Shown here piece after piece: positions 10,856 to 20,649 of a stretch of DNA of 64,000 nt; the first letter of the stretch is position 1, and each line of letters starts with the position of its first letter. The notes beneath the pieces were generated by a model, which saw nothing but the letters and a program-made list of their open reading frames with translations, had not been told where the DNA came from and did not search any database. A program made the translations under genes and the position numbers. The stretch spans positions 62,001-126,000 of the forward strand of contig NW_025721207.1 of assembly GCF_922984935.1 (NCBI RefSeq), in the 5' to 3' direction. Source of the DNA: Meles meles. Its lineage: Eukaryota > Chordata > Mammalia > Carnivora > Mustelidae.

Positions 10856-13398
10856 TAAAAGAGATAGGCGAGAGCGTCGAGGGCATGCAAAGCTAGGATG
10901 ATGGTGAGACCGAAGCAGAGAGAAAGAACCCAGGCGGAGGGGATGAACCGTGGCGGCGGGCCATCGGGGTCGGGGCATGGAACAGAGGGTACCCGTCCAG
11001 GGAGCCCTCCCCGCAGGGCGGGGGCCTCTGGATGGGGCTCTGGGAGCCCCGCAGGAGCAGGTGTAGGGACAGGTGTTGGGACAGGGGCCGGCACAGGAGC
11101 TGGGCCTGGTGCAAGAGCTGGGACCGGGGCAGGAGCAGGAGCAAGGGGACGGAAAGGGTCAGCAGGAGCGGCCGCTGCAGCATGCAGGGCTGGAGCTGGG
11201 TCAGGGCCAGGAAGAGGAGTGCAGGCAGGGCCAGGGGAAAGGGCAGGAGCAAGGGGCAGGAGCTGGGTGTGGGGCTGGAACAGGTGTCCGGTGGGAACAG
11301 GGAGAGGCAGGGGAAGAGACAGTGGCCCTGTGAGGGGCAAAGGGAGGGGCAGCGGTCCTGGCCGAGGCCGGGGAAGCGGCAGGGCCTGGGTGTGGAGCAG
11401 CAAGAGGGACCCAGGCAGGAGCAGGAGAAGGGGCAGGAGCAGGGGCAGGACCTGGGTCTCGGGCAGGAGCAGGGGCCCAGGCAGGGAGAGGCGAAGACAG
11501 AGGGGCCCTGAGAGGGGCAAGGGAAGGGCCAGTGGTCCTTGGAGGGGCAGGGGAAGGGGGTGGGCAAGCGGCAGGGGCAGGGGCAGGAGCAGGAGGACGG
11601 GTGGGGTCTGGAGCAGGAACAGGGACCCAGGGAGGAACACGGGAAGGGGCAGTCTTCCAGGCAGGGAAAGGGGCAGGGGCAGGAAGAGGTGCAGGACATG
11701 CGTGTGGGGCAGGAATCGGGGCAGAGGCAATGGCATGGGCATGGGCATGGGCAGGGGCAGGGCCAGGGGCAGGGGCAGGGGCAGGATCCCGGGTAGGAAC
11801 TGGGCCTGGGGCAGGAAGGAGGGCAGAGGCAGGGGCAGGGGAGTGGCCAGTGGTCCTGGCGGGGTTTGGAGAAGGGGCAGGAGCTGGGTCTGGGGCAGGA
11901 GCAGGGTCACAGGCAGGTGAAAGGGTAGGGGTCCTGGCAGGGGCAGAGGCAGGGGCAGGCCAAGGGGCAGGGATCCTGGCAGGGGCAAGGGAAGGGGCCG
12001 TGGAAGGGGCTGGAGCTGGGAGAGGTGTCCCGGCGATGGCTGGCGCAGGATCCAGGGCCCGAGCCGGGACTGGGTCAGGATCAGGGGTACAGGCGGGGAC
12101 AGGGGAGGTGTCCGTGGCCTGGGTCGGGGCAGGCGAAGGGGCAGGATCAGATACACGAGCTGGGTGTGGGGCAAGAAGAAGGGCAGAGGCACGGGCAGGG
12201 GAAGGGGCAGCAGCTGTCTCCGTGGCAGGCGAAGGGGCAGGGGCCAGGCAAGGAGAATCAGTCCTTGCAGGGGCTGGGGCAGGGGCTGGGTGTGGGGCAG
12301 TAAGAGGGGCGCAGGCCGGGGAAGGGGCCGTGGCCAAGGCCGGGGCAGGGGACGGGGCAGGGGCAGCGGCAGGGTTTGCAGCTGGGTCAGGTGCGGTGGT
12401 GCTGGCTGGTGCAGGATGCAGGGCAGGACCTGGGCCTGTGGCAGGATGAGGGGCCCGGGCAGGGACGGGGGAAGGCGCAGGATCCTGAGAGGAGCAGGAG
12501 CAGGAGCACGGCCTGGGGCAGGAGCAGGCCGCAGCTCTTCCTGGGCAGCGTCAGGCTCCGTGGGGCCCGGTTCCTGGTCACCTGCTGGCGGCGGGTCCCC
12601 GGCTGAGGAGGAGGCAGGCACCGTCTCCCAATCCCCAGCTCCTGCTGATGTCAGGAGGGGCCCGAGCTCCTTGCCAGGAGCAGCTGTGAGAGGAGAGAAG
12701 GTCCCGCGCTTGCCTGCCTCTGCATGTGCCTTGGCGCCCCCAGGACCCAGGCGGGGCGTCGCGGAGAGGCCGCAGCCAGGGAAGGAACCCTCAGCGGGAT
12801 GGCTCCCCGAGGGCAGTGTCCCCGCTGGGTGCTCTGAGCCCAGTCCTTGCTCCTGGCCCCGCACCAGCCTGTGGGGCTTGTCCCTGTGGGCCCAGCACCG
12901 ACCCGTCCCCGCACACACCCAGGCACCCAGCCCCGCCCCGCCTTCTCACCCTGGGGCTCGGCTTCCGCAGGTGGCCTGGCAGGCTCGGAAGCCTTTCCTG
13001 GGCCTGCGGACTCCTGGGTCAGGGAGGAGGTGGTGGCCGCCTGCCTCGTCTCTTCCTCCGTGGCCTTCTGCAAAGACAGGGACCGGTCGCTGGCCCGGAG
13101 CCATCCCAGCCCCGCCCGGCCGACCCCACTCTCCTCTTGCCCGGTCCCCCTGCTGCTCCCACATGGGCCCCAGACCTGTGCCTGCCCAGCCCTACCCCCG
13201 GTCCCGGGACCCACACCTGCAGGGCTCTGGGGATCGACCCTGGCCAGGAGCTCACATCCCCCACACCTGTCCCACCCAGCCAGCCTTCACCTTGACCGCG
13301 ACCTGCCCACCGGGCATCTTAGCCCTCATCCACCTGCTCCTGCTCAGGAAGGCCCCACCGCACGTCAGCCCTCCTTCCAGACACATACCTGCACAGGA

Positions 13399-13448
<50 letters not shown>

Positions 13449-13685
13449 GACCCTTACACACACAAGCCCAGCAGTTGAGGGGACCCGTGGCTGCGCCCGT
13501 CGATGCGAGCGTGTGGGGCTGGGCGGCCGGCTCTGGCCTCCCGGTGTCACCTTAGTCTCCTTTCGGCCGAAAGGCCAGAGGCGTCGGGCAGCCCTGAAAG
13601 GACCTCCAGAGCGCGGGGAAGTGGTAGCCGGGCGCGCTGTCCTCCGTCTCCACCGTCCCGAGTTTGGGAGGCAGCATGCGAACAT
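10855..13685 (-). CDS. Predicted 3-exon Pro/Leu-rich protein with C-terminal membrane tail (unit 2)
   Basis: Exon 1 is 13685-13551, exon 2 is 13067-12950 and exon 3 is 12683-10855, giving 693 aa. Exon 1 starts MFACCLPNSGRW in an ACCATG context, is basic, contains RRLWPFGRK and ends AAG|GTGACA (phase 0). Exon 2 follows TGTCTTTGCAG, encodes 39 residues beginning KATEEETRQ and ends CAGG|GTGAGA (phase 1). Exon 3 follows the strong acceptor TTCTCTCCTCTCACAG, and G+CT restores an Ala codon. Residues from about 130 to 660 are low complexity, with LPLP repeats recurring around LPHTQ motifs and PAPA stretches near both ends. The last 30 residues (FIPSAWVLSLCFG...) are hydrophobic, suggesting a tail anchor. 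I see no signal peptide, Cys motif or enzyme domain. The function is unknown. Splice phases, not homology, support the model. Confidence 0.5.
11055..12535 (+). repeat. G-rich imperfect minisatellite inside exon 3 (unit 2)
   Basis: About 1.5 kb made of short variants of GGGGCAGGAGCAG / GGGGCAGGGGCAG on the plus strand (C-rich on the coding strand). Runs such as the one at about 11753-11785 hold many G3-4 blocks separated by CA, a classic G-quadruplex layout. Equivalent blocks are at about 18019-19500, 24975-26455, 31935-33412, 38890-40370, 45835-47315, 52805-54285 and 59755-61235. The 3-base periodicity keeps all frames open, explaining the many long shadow frames on both strands. Confidence 0.85.
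13401..13446 (+). repeat. (CA)23 microsatellite, unit 2
   Basis: 46 bp, pure. Preceded by 'caggaga', lacking the 'gcacgctct' segment present in units 1 and 4-9. Confidence 0.95.
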
Positions 13686-14852
13686 GGTGTCGGTTGGACG
13701 ATGTCCAAAGCAACGAGCTGCGCAGGGGGGCGTCCCTGGAATGTGGGTGCCTGGTGACGTGGGTTCCAATTCTGTTGGGCTCTGTGGTCAGGGAAGTGAG
13801 GTCACCGCTTCCTGGGGACCCCTGCCCCAACTTCCTCCTCACACCCAAGTCCCCGAGGGCCCCTCCCCCAGCCGCTCCGTGCTCACCCCTCACCCCATGC
13901 CGCGTCCAGACAGTGGCCCCCACACATCGGACTTGTTTCGGTGGTGCTGATGGCAGCAGGCCACCGCGCTGAGCCCTGCCCGCATGCAGGGGCACGTCGG
14001 TGTTGGGCATGCACCCGCGTGTGCAATGGGGTGGGGGGCGGTCAGGGAGTCAGCATGGGTCCGGCTCGGGAGATCCTCCCGAGGAGACTCCCAGGTTCCC
14101 ACTCACAGCTGCGTGTGTGTTCCCGTGGGTCCACGCCCTGTCCGACCCGGGGTGTGCTCAGCGTGTGCGTTTCAGCCACGTGGTCTGTGCCAGGAGGGTT
14201 CTCACGGGGATGCCGTGGCAGGAGGCAGTTCCTGGGCAGGAGCGACGGGGTTCTTCAGGAACCTCGAGACCGTCAGCGAGCATCTGTTCCCACGACGGGT
14301 CGAGGGACTCGTCGTGTGCTGCGCGTGCGTGGGTGTGTCCCTGCGTGGGTGCGGGCGTGCACGGGGCCCGATGGGAACGGGGTTCCGGACCCGGCAGCGG
14401 CCAGGGTGTGTGTGGGGTGCTTCGGGGGAGGGGACCGAGCTAGGCCAGGGCCTGGCCATCCCTGCTGAGGGGAAGGTGAGCCAGCCCACACGGAGGCCCG
14501 GCGGGCAGGAGGAGCCTTGTGGCCACGGGGCCGGCGAGCCCGGGCTGATCCTTCCTTGGCAGGACGCATGTGGGCAGCTCCGGTTCCTGCTCGGAGCCCG
14601 GGGGACCCGCGGCCCCCACGGGAGATCGTTTCTTGTGCAGCGGGAGGCCTTGTGCCCTCGGGCTCCGGGCTCCCGGGAGCACAGCTGAGGATGAGCCCAT
14701 CCTCGGAGCCGCCATCCGCCGTGGGTGCGGGGGTCCTCCCACGCCGTCCCGTCCACATCTTCGTCCTTGTTGTCGGCATAGTCGATGCAGGGAGGGCGGC
14801 AGAGGGGGCCGTGGGTGAAGAGCCCGGCCTGGGAAGTGGGGCCCACACTCAC

Positions 14853-14925
14853 GGTGCTGGGGGTTCCTCCTTCCGAGGAAGCCGGGGCAGGACTCCAGGC
14901 AGAAGCACAGGGGGAGCTGGGGCAT
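14853..14925 (-). other. Possible upstream coding exon with perfect Kozak ATG
   Basis: On the minus strand GCGGCCACCATGCCC starts an open frame (MPQLPLCFCLESC...) that reaches a near-consensus donor, CAGCACC|GTGAGTG, after 73 nt (phase 1). A second donor-like CAGCCG|GTGAGGG lies 5' of it. It is 1.2 kb upstream of the MFACC exon and could be an alternative first exon of the same gene or a separate short transcript. I could not find a phase-matched partner by eye. In unit 1 a 1-base deletion changes this frame. Confidence 0.2.
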
Positions 14926-16118
14926 GGTGGCCGCCCGGTCCCTCACCGGCTGAGCGAGGTCGTGGATACCCCCAGGCCCCTCTGGTCCTTGTTTTGGACC
15001 TCAGTCCACAGAGGGTAGCCGCTCGGTCAAGGCAGGATGGCAAGTCCGGTGCAAAGACAGCAAGCGGCCGAGACCCGGCACAGTGGGTTTGTCGGTGGAG
15101 ACAAGAGGGTGCGGTGGGCAATGCTGGAGAGGGTCTCGGCCTTGGCCTCGGGGCACCGGGGCTGGCGCGGCTCTGCCTTCCGGCGGAGGCCGGCGCACAC
15201 CGCCCGCCCTCGGGCACCTGCCGCCGCGGGAGCACCTGCCCCCTCCTCTCTGCCGAGGGCTCTCTCCTGCGCCAGCCGTGCCTCCTCCCACGCCAGCCAG
15301 CGGCTGCCGGCCATGCAGCCCGGGAGCCTGGACATCCCGACGACCACCTTCCCCCGCCAGGGGACCGAGCCCTGTGGGGGGGATGTGGTCTCCCAGTGGG
15401 CCCGAGGTCAAGGCACCCCCCCCCCCGGAGCTCTCTGCCCAGCTTGGGCTCCTTGTGCCCTGTCCCCACTCAGCTCCCTGGGCCCAGGTCCTCCTCCGTT
15501 GGGGGAGCAGCCTCGGCCCGGGCTCCCCACACTGGGCCCGGGAGCGGCTCGTCCGGACCTCCTGGCCTGGCGCCTCCCTGCCTGGCCTAGGGGCCCCCCG
15601 GCTGGCCTCCCGGGCTGGTCTGAGGCGACCCAGCGCCGGCAGGCTCAGGGCACTGCACCGGAGATGTCCGGGGACCCCCGAGCGAGCGCCCAGGCCTGGC
15701 CCAGCGCACCGGGCTTGTGAGGGGCCCAGCGTTGGAGGCGGGCGTCCGCCACGGGGCACAGGGTGTGTCCTGGTCATGGCAGCCCCACGTGGTGGGTGTG
15801 GCCGTGAGGGATCCCAGAAGAGGCAGGAGACAGACACGGGGGTCGACAGGACATTGCTTCCCAAGGAGGACGACGTCAGGCTCAGAGGACCTGCGAGGTC
15901 CTTAGGAAAACTCGGAGGCCCTGGGGATGTTGGCTGCGATGCTGTTCCTGGGGCCCAAGAGCGGTGCCCCAAAGCCCCAGTCAACACGGCCCGACGCAGT
16001 CTTTGGGGCTTCGGGGGATTGGGGCCGGTGGGCCACGAGGACGCCCAGGGCGTCACGTGGAGGACTCGATGTTTCTGGAGGCAGTGCTAAGCCTCGTTCT
16101 CTTCCGCCCTCTGTGCAG

Positions 16119-16204
16119 CCGGCCCCCGTGTTCCGCAGCGGATTCCAAGTGGCCATCCCGCTGCTCAACCTGAGGACCGGGCCCCGTCAGCGCCCACAGT
16201 GACC
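16119..16204 (+). other. Possible plus-strand exon
   Basis: 86 bp flanked by a strong acceptor (polypyrimidine 'ttctcttccgccctctgtgcag') and a consensus donor ('cgtgagtg'). Inside, the frame PVFRSGFQVAIPLLNLRT runs to a TGA just before the donor. The element is invariant or nearly so in all units (unit 1: 9156-9241). It may belong to an antisense or non-coding transcript. There is no partner exon I can defend. Confidence 0.25.
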
Positions 16205-16300
16205 GTGAGTGCCCCGGGGACAGGGACCATGTGGTTGGGGCTGCTCCCGGATGAAGCCCCAGGGCTCAGTTCCCTGCTGGGACCCCAGAGCCTCTGCTGG

Positions 16301-16439
16301 GTGAGGGAGGAATGGAGGGAGTCAAGCTGGGGGAGAGGGAGGAAAGGAGGGAGGGAAAGAAGAGGAAGGCCTAGAGGGGGAGGGAGGGCAGGAGGGAGGG
16401 AAGGAAGGACTGAGGGACTGAAGGCATGAGGGAGGGAGG
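16301..16439 (+). repeat. Homopurine GGGA/GGAA tract (unit 2)
   Basis: About 140 bp almost entirely G and A, made of GGGAGGGA and GGAAGGAA steps with few pyrimidines. It is present in every unit at the same place (9338-9476 in unit 1). Such tracts can form triplexes or G-quadruplexes and can bind ETS-type or MAZ-like factors. Those are properties of the sequence class, not evidence here. Confidence 0.8.
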
Positions 16440-17818
16440 CCGTGAAAGCCCAGGAGTGCGGCCCATGCCTCTGGAGTCCTTGGGTGGAGGGAGGTGCGAG
16501 GGCATCCCCGGCCAGACCCTGGATGGTGGCTCAGGGCAGGTGCATCTGTCCTCGCCGTCCTGCCCTTCCTCCTCCTGGGCCATCCTGGATGGCCTTCTGC
16601 CATCCTGGACCCTGTCCACCTCCTCGTCCACCAATTGTGACTGTTCCCAGGAGCAGGGGGGGCAGGAGGGCTCTCAGGAGGGGCTTCCCGGATCCGGTGC
16701 CCCGGAGGAGACTGGGACGGTTAGCTCCAGGACATTGTCACCTGAGCACTGGGACCGAGGACGGCGTCCACGTCCCTGGGCATGAGCGCTCCCCGACTGC
16801 CTCACCCTGCTCTCTCCCTTCTGGCGTGAAACACCGTGCCAGAGGTGGCGGGCTGAGTCCCCGGACGAGCACTGCTAGGTGATGGGTGCCCCTGCGGGCT
16901 GGGATGGGTGCTGCCCGCTGTGGTCCCAGACAGGGGTGCCCGTCCCCCTTCTCTCCGGGGGACGTGCCCTGGACCTCCGTGTCGGCACGTTCTCCCCAGG
17001 GCTGCTGGTCCTCAGGCCAGACACCGGCCGGTCTGAGGGGGATGCGCGCTGCCTCCGTAGGGTTTCCTTGGCCAGAGGCCTTCCCGGGGAGCTCCCGCAT
17101 CGCTGACACGGGCTCCCCGCGTGGCCTGTCCGCCGCCGGCCCCCCGCACCCCCCTCCCCATCCAACTGGCATGCTTTCGGTCTGTGTCGTTGTGGGACCC
17201 GGTGCCTTGGAGCCTGGGGGGCACCAGAGGCCAGGGAGAGCTTTCTCTGGCCTTGGGGTGTGAGCGATGGGTATGCCGTGTGGGGTGTGTCTTCCAGCTG
17301 TGTGCCTCGCCCTGGTGTGTGTGCAGGCCCCGGGAGGAAGCTGCCGGGTCGCATCTGGGGTCAGGCTGTGGTGTCCCGGCGGGAACAGGGGTCACGGCCC
17401 CGACCTTGGACCCCTCTGCACTCAAGGGGCCTCCGTGATCCCATCTCCTCTAGAACCCTTCGGGGTTTTCGGTATGGCAGGGGGCAAGTTCCATGTCCAA
17501 GACGCCCAGGACAAAACCCAGTCCCCTTTGAAAAGAGGTGGGCAGACACCCGGGCACCTCCAGAGTGATCCCCCTCCCAGAAACGTCCAGAACAGGGGAA
17601 GGAAGGGAGAGAGAAATCAGCTGAGGCGTGGCGAGGGGCCGGACTGGGGGAGCAATGGGCAGGGAGGGCTTGGGCTCAGGGTCCCCTTCGGGGAAGGAGT
17701 TGTTCCACAGCGATGTTCTGGGCTGTTGGGGGCGGTGGGGGGGGGCGGGTGGGGCGGCGCCGCCGGGGACGGACTTAGGGTTGAGCACGGGTTCCACGGA
17801 AAAAACGATGCATTTTAT

Positions 17819-20362
17819 TTAAAAGAGATAGGCGAGAGCGTCGAGGGCATGCAAAGCTAGGATGATGGTGAGACCGAAGCAGAGAGAAAGAACCCAGGCG
17901 GAGGGGATGAACCGTGGCGGCGGGCCATCGGGGTCGGGGCATGGAACGGAGGGTACCCGTCCAGGGAGCTCTCCCCGCAGGGCGGGGGCCTCTGGATGGG
18001 GCTCTGGGAGCCCCGCAGGAGCAGGTGTAGGGGCAGGTGTTGGGACAGGGGCCGGCACAGGAGCTGGGCCTGGTGCAAGAGCTGGGACCGGGGCAGGAGC
18101 AGGAGCAAGGGGACGGAAAGGGTCAGCAGGAGCGGCCGCTGCAGCATGCAGGGCTGGAGCTGGGTCAGGGCCAGGAAGAGGAGTGCAGGCAGGGCCAGGG
18201 GAAAGGGCAGGAGCAAGGGGCAGGAGCTGGGTGTGGGGCTGGAACAGGTGTCCGGTGGGAACAGGGAGAGGCAGGGGAAGAGACAGTGGCCCTGTGAGGG
18301 GCAAAGGGAGGGGCAGCGGTCCTGGCCGAGGCCGGGGAAGCGGCAGGGCCTGGGTGTGGAGCAGCAAGAGGGACCCAGGCAGGAGCAGGAGAAGGGGCAG
18401 GAGCAGGGGCAGGACCTGGGTCTCGGGCAGGAGCAGGGGCCCAGGCAGGGAGAGGCGAAGACAGAGGGGCCCTGAGAGGGGCAAGGGAAGGGCCAGTGGT
18501 CCTTGGAGGGGCAGGGGAAGGGGGTGGGCAAGCGGCAGGGGCAGGGGCAGGAGCAGGAGGACGGGTGGGGTCTGGAGCAGGAACAGGGACCCAGGGAGGA
18601 ACACGGGAAGGGGCAGTCTTCCAGGCAGGGAAAGGGGCAGGGGCAGGAAGAGGTGCAGGACATGCGTGTGGGGCAGGAATCGGGGCAGAGGCAATGGCAT
18701 GGGCATGGGCATGGGCAGGGGCAGGGCCAGGGGCAGGGGCAGGGGCAGGATCCCGGGTAGGAACTGGGCCTGGGGCAGGAAGGAGGGCAGAGGCAGGGGC
18801 AGGGGAGTGGCCAGTGGTCCTGGCGGGGTTTGGAGAAGGGGCAGGAGCTGGGTCTGGGGCAGGAGCAGGGTCACAGGCAGGTGAAAGGGTAGGGGTCCTG
18901 GCAGGGGCAGAGGCAGGGGCAGGCCAAGGGGCAGGGATCCTGGCAGGGGCAAGGGAAGGGGCCGTGGAAGGGGCTGGAGCTGGGAGAGGTGTCCCGGCGA
19001 TGGCTGGCGCAGGATCCAGGGCCCGAGCCGGGACTGGGTCAGGATCAGGGGTACAGGCGGGGACAGGGGAGGTGTCCGTGGCCTGGGTCGGGGCAGGCGA
19101 AGGGGCAGGATCAGATACACGAGCTGGGTGTGGGGCAAGAAGAAGGGCAGAGGCACGGGCAGGGGAAGGGGCAGCAGCTGTCTCCGTGGCAGGCGAAGGG
19201 GCAGGGGCCAGGCAAGGAGAATCAGTCCTTGCAGGGGCTGGGGCAGGGGCTGGGTGTGGGGCAGTAAGAGGGGCGCAGGCCGGGGAAGGGGCCGTGGCCA
19301 AGGCCGGGGCAGGGGACGGGGCAGGGGCAGCGGCAGGGTTTGCAGCTGGGTCAGGTGCGGTGGTGCTGGCTGGTGCAGGATGCAGGGCAGGACCTGGGCC
19401 TGTGGCAGGATGAGGGGCCCGGGCGGGGACGGGGGAAGGCGCAGGATCCTGAGAGGAGCAGGAGCAGGAGCACGGCCTGGGGCAGGAGCAGGCCGCAGCT
19501 CTTCCTGGGCAGCGTCAGGCTCCGCGGGGCCCGGTTCCTGGTCACCTGCTGGCGGCGGGTCCCCGGCTGAGGAGGCGGCAGGCACCGTCTCCCAATCCCC
19601 AGCTCCTGCTGATGTCAGGAGGGGCCCGAGCTCCTTGCCAGGAGCAGCTGTGAGAGGAGAGAAGGTCCCGCGCTTGCCTGCCTCTGCATGTGCCTTGGCG
19701 CCCCCAGGACCCAGGCGGGGCGTCGCGGAGAGGCCGCAGCCAGGGAAGGAACCCTCAGCGGGATGGCTCCCCGAGGGCAGTGTCCCCGCTGGGTGCTCTG
19801 AGCCCAGTCCTTGCTCCTGGCCCCGCACCAGCCTGTGGGGCTTGTCCCTGTGGGCCCAGCACCGACCCGTCCCCGCACACACCCAGGCACCCAGCCCCGC
19901 CCCGCCTTCTCACCCTGGGGCTCGGCTTCCGCAGGTGGCCTGGCAGGCTCGGAAGCCTTTCCTGGGCCTGCGGACTCCTGGGTCAGGGAGGAGGTGGTGG
20001 CCGCCTGCCTCGTCTCTTCCTCCGTGGCCTTCTGCAAAGACAGGGACCGGTCGCTGGCCCGGAGCCATCCCAGCCCCGCCCGGCCGACCCCACTCTCCTC
20101 TTGCCCGGTCCCCCTGCTGCTCCCACATGGGCCCCAGACCTGTGCCTGCCCAGCCCTACCCCCGGTCCCGGGACCCACACCTGCAGGGCTCTGGGGATCG
20201 ACCCTGGCCAGGAGCTCACATCCCCCACACCTGTCCCACCCAGCCAGCCTTCACCTTGACCGCGACCTGCCCACCGGGCATCTTAGCCCTCATCCACCTG
20301 CTCCTGCTCAGGAAGGCCCCACCGCACGTCAGCCCTCCTTCCAGACACATACCTGCACAGGA

Positions 20363-20412
<50 letters not shown>

Positions 20413-20649
20413 GACCCTTACACACACAAGCCCAGCAGTTGAGGGGACCCGTGGCTGCGCCCGTCGATGCGAGCGTGTGGGGCTGGGCGGCCGGCTCTGG
20501 CCTCCCGGTGTCACCTTAGTCTCCTTTCGGCCGAAAGGCCAGAGGCGTCGGGCAGCCCTGAAAGGACCTCCAGAGCGCGGGGAAGTGGTAGCCGGGCGCG
20601 CTGTCCTCCGTCTCCACCGTCCCGAGTTTGGGAGGCAGCATGCGAACAT
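17819..20649 (-). CDS. Array gene, unit 3 copy (693 aa predicted)
   Basis: Exons 20649-20515, 20031-19914 and 19647-17819, all open with matching phases. Like unit 2 it has three Pro-Met steps in the middle of exon 3 (PMPMPMP) from the extra 'gggcat' hexamer. It differs from unit 2 in a few residues: AASSAG for SSSAG, AEPD for TEPD, PPSPPGP for PPSLPGP, APTPAP for VPTPAP and RGELPG for RGGLPG. The C-terminal tail is unchanged. Confidence 0.5.
20365..20410 (+). repeat. (CA)23 microsatellite, unit 3
   Basis: 46 bp, the same length and the same left-flank deletion as unit 2. Confidence 0.95.

Larger units (their letters stand above)
10850..17813. repeat. Array unit 2 (6964 bp)
   Basis: Complete copy. 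With unit 3 it shares a loss of the 'gcacgctct' segment just before the CA repeat, a 46-bp CA run and an extra 'gggcat' hexamer in the G-rich region near 11745. Its spacer has the full-length 'cgatgggaacgg' and 'gaccgagctaggcc' forms near 14370-14450, unlike unit 3. Confidence 0.95.
13686..17813. other. CpG-rich spacer and probable 5' region of the unit 2 gene
   Basis: About 4.1 kb between the exon 1 ATG of unit 2 and the poly(A) signal of unit 3. It is GC-rich with frequent CpG, densest at about 14100-15700, so it looks like a CpG island spanning the likely promoter. A CRE-like TGACGTGG lies at about 13755 and an AGGTCA half site near 13798. No TATA box stands out. Long open frames on both strands follow from base composition and have no consistent exon support. 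The other spacers are 6724-10849, 20650-24774, 27606-31731, 34563-38687, 41506-45632, 48478-52603, 55427-59553 and 62377-64000. Confidence 0.5.

Noticed and set aside
11532..12449. Gly/Ala-rich and Arg/Gly-rich plus-strand frames over the minisatellite
   Set aside because: They are shadows of the (GGGGCAGGAGCAG)n repeat opposite the predicted exon 3. Composition alone explains them, and they lack a start context and a poly(A) signal.
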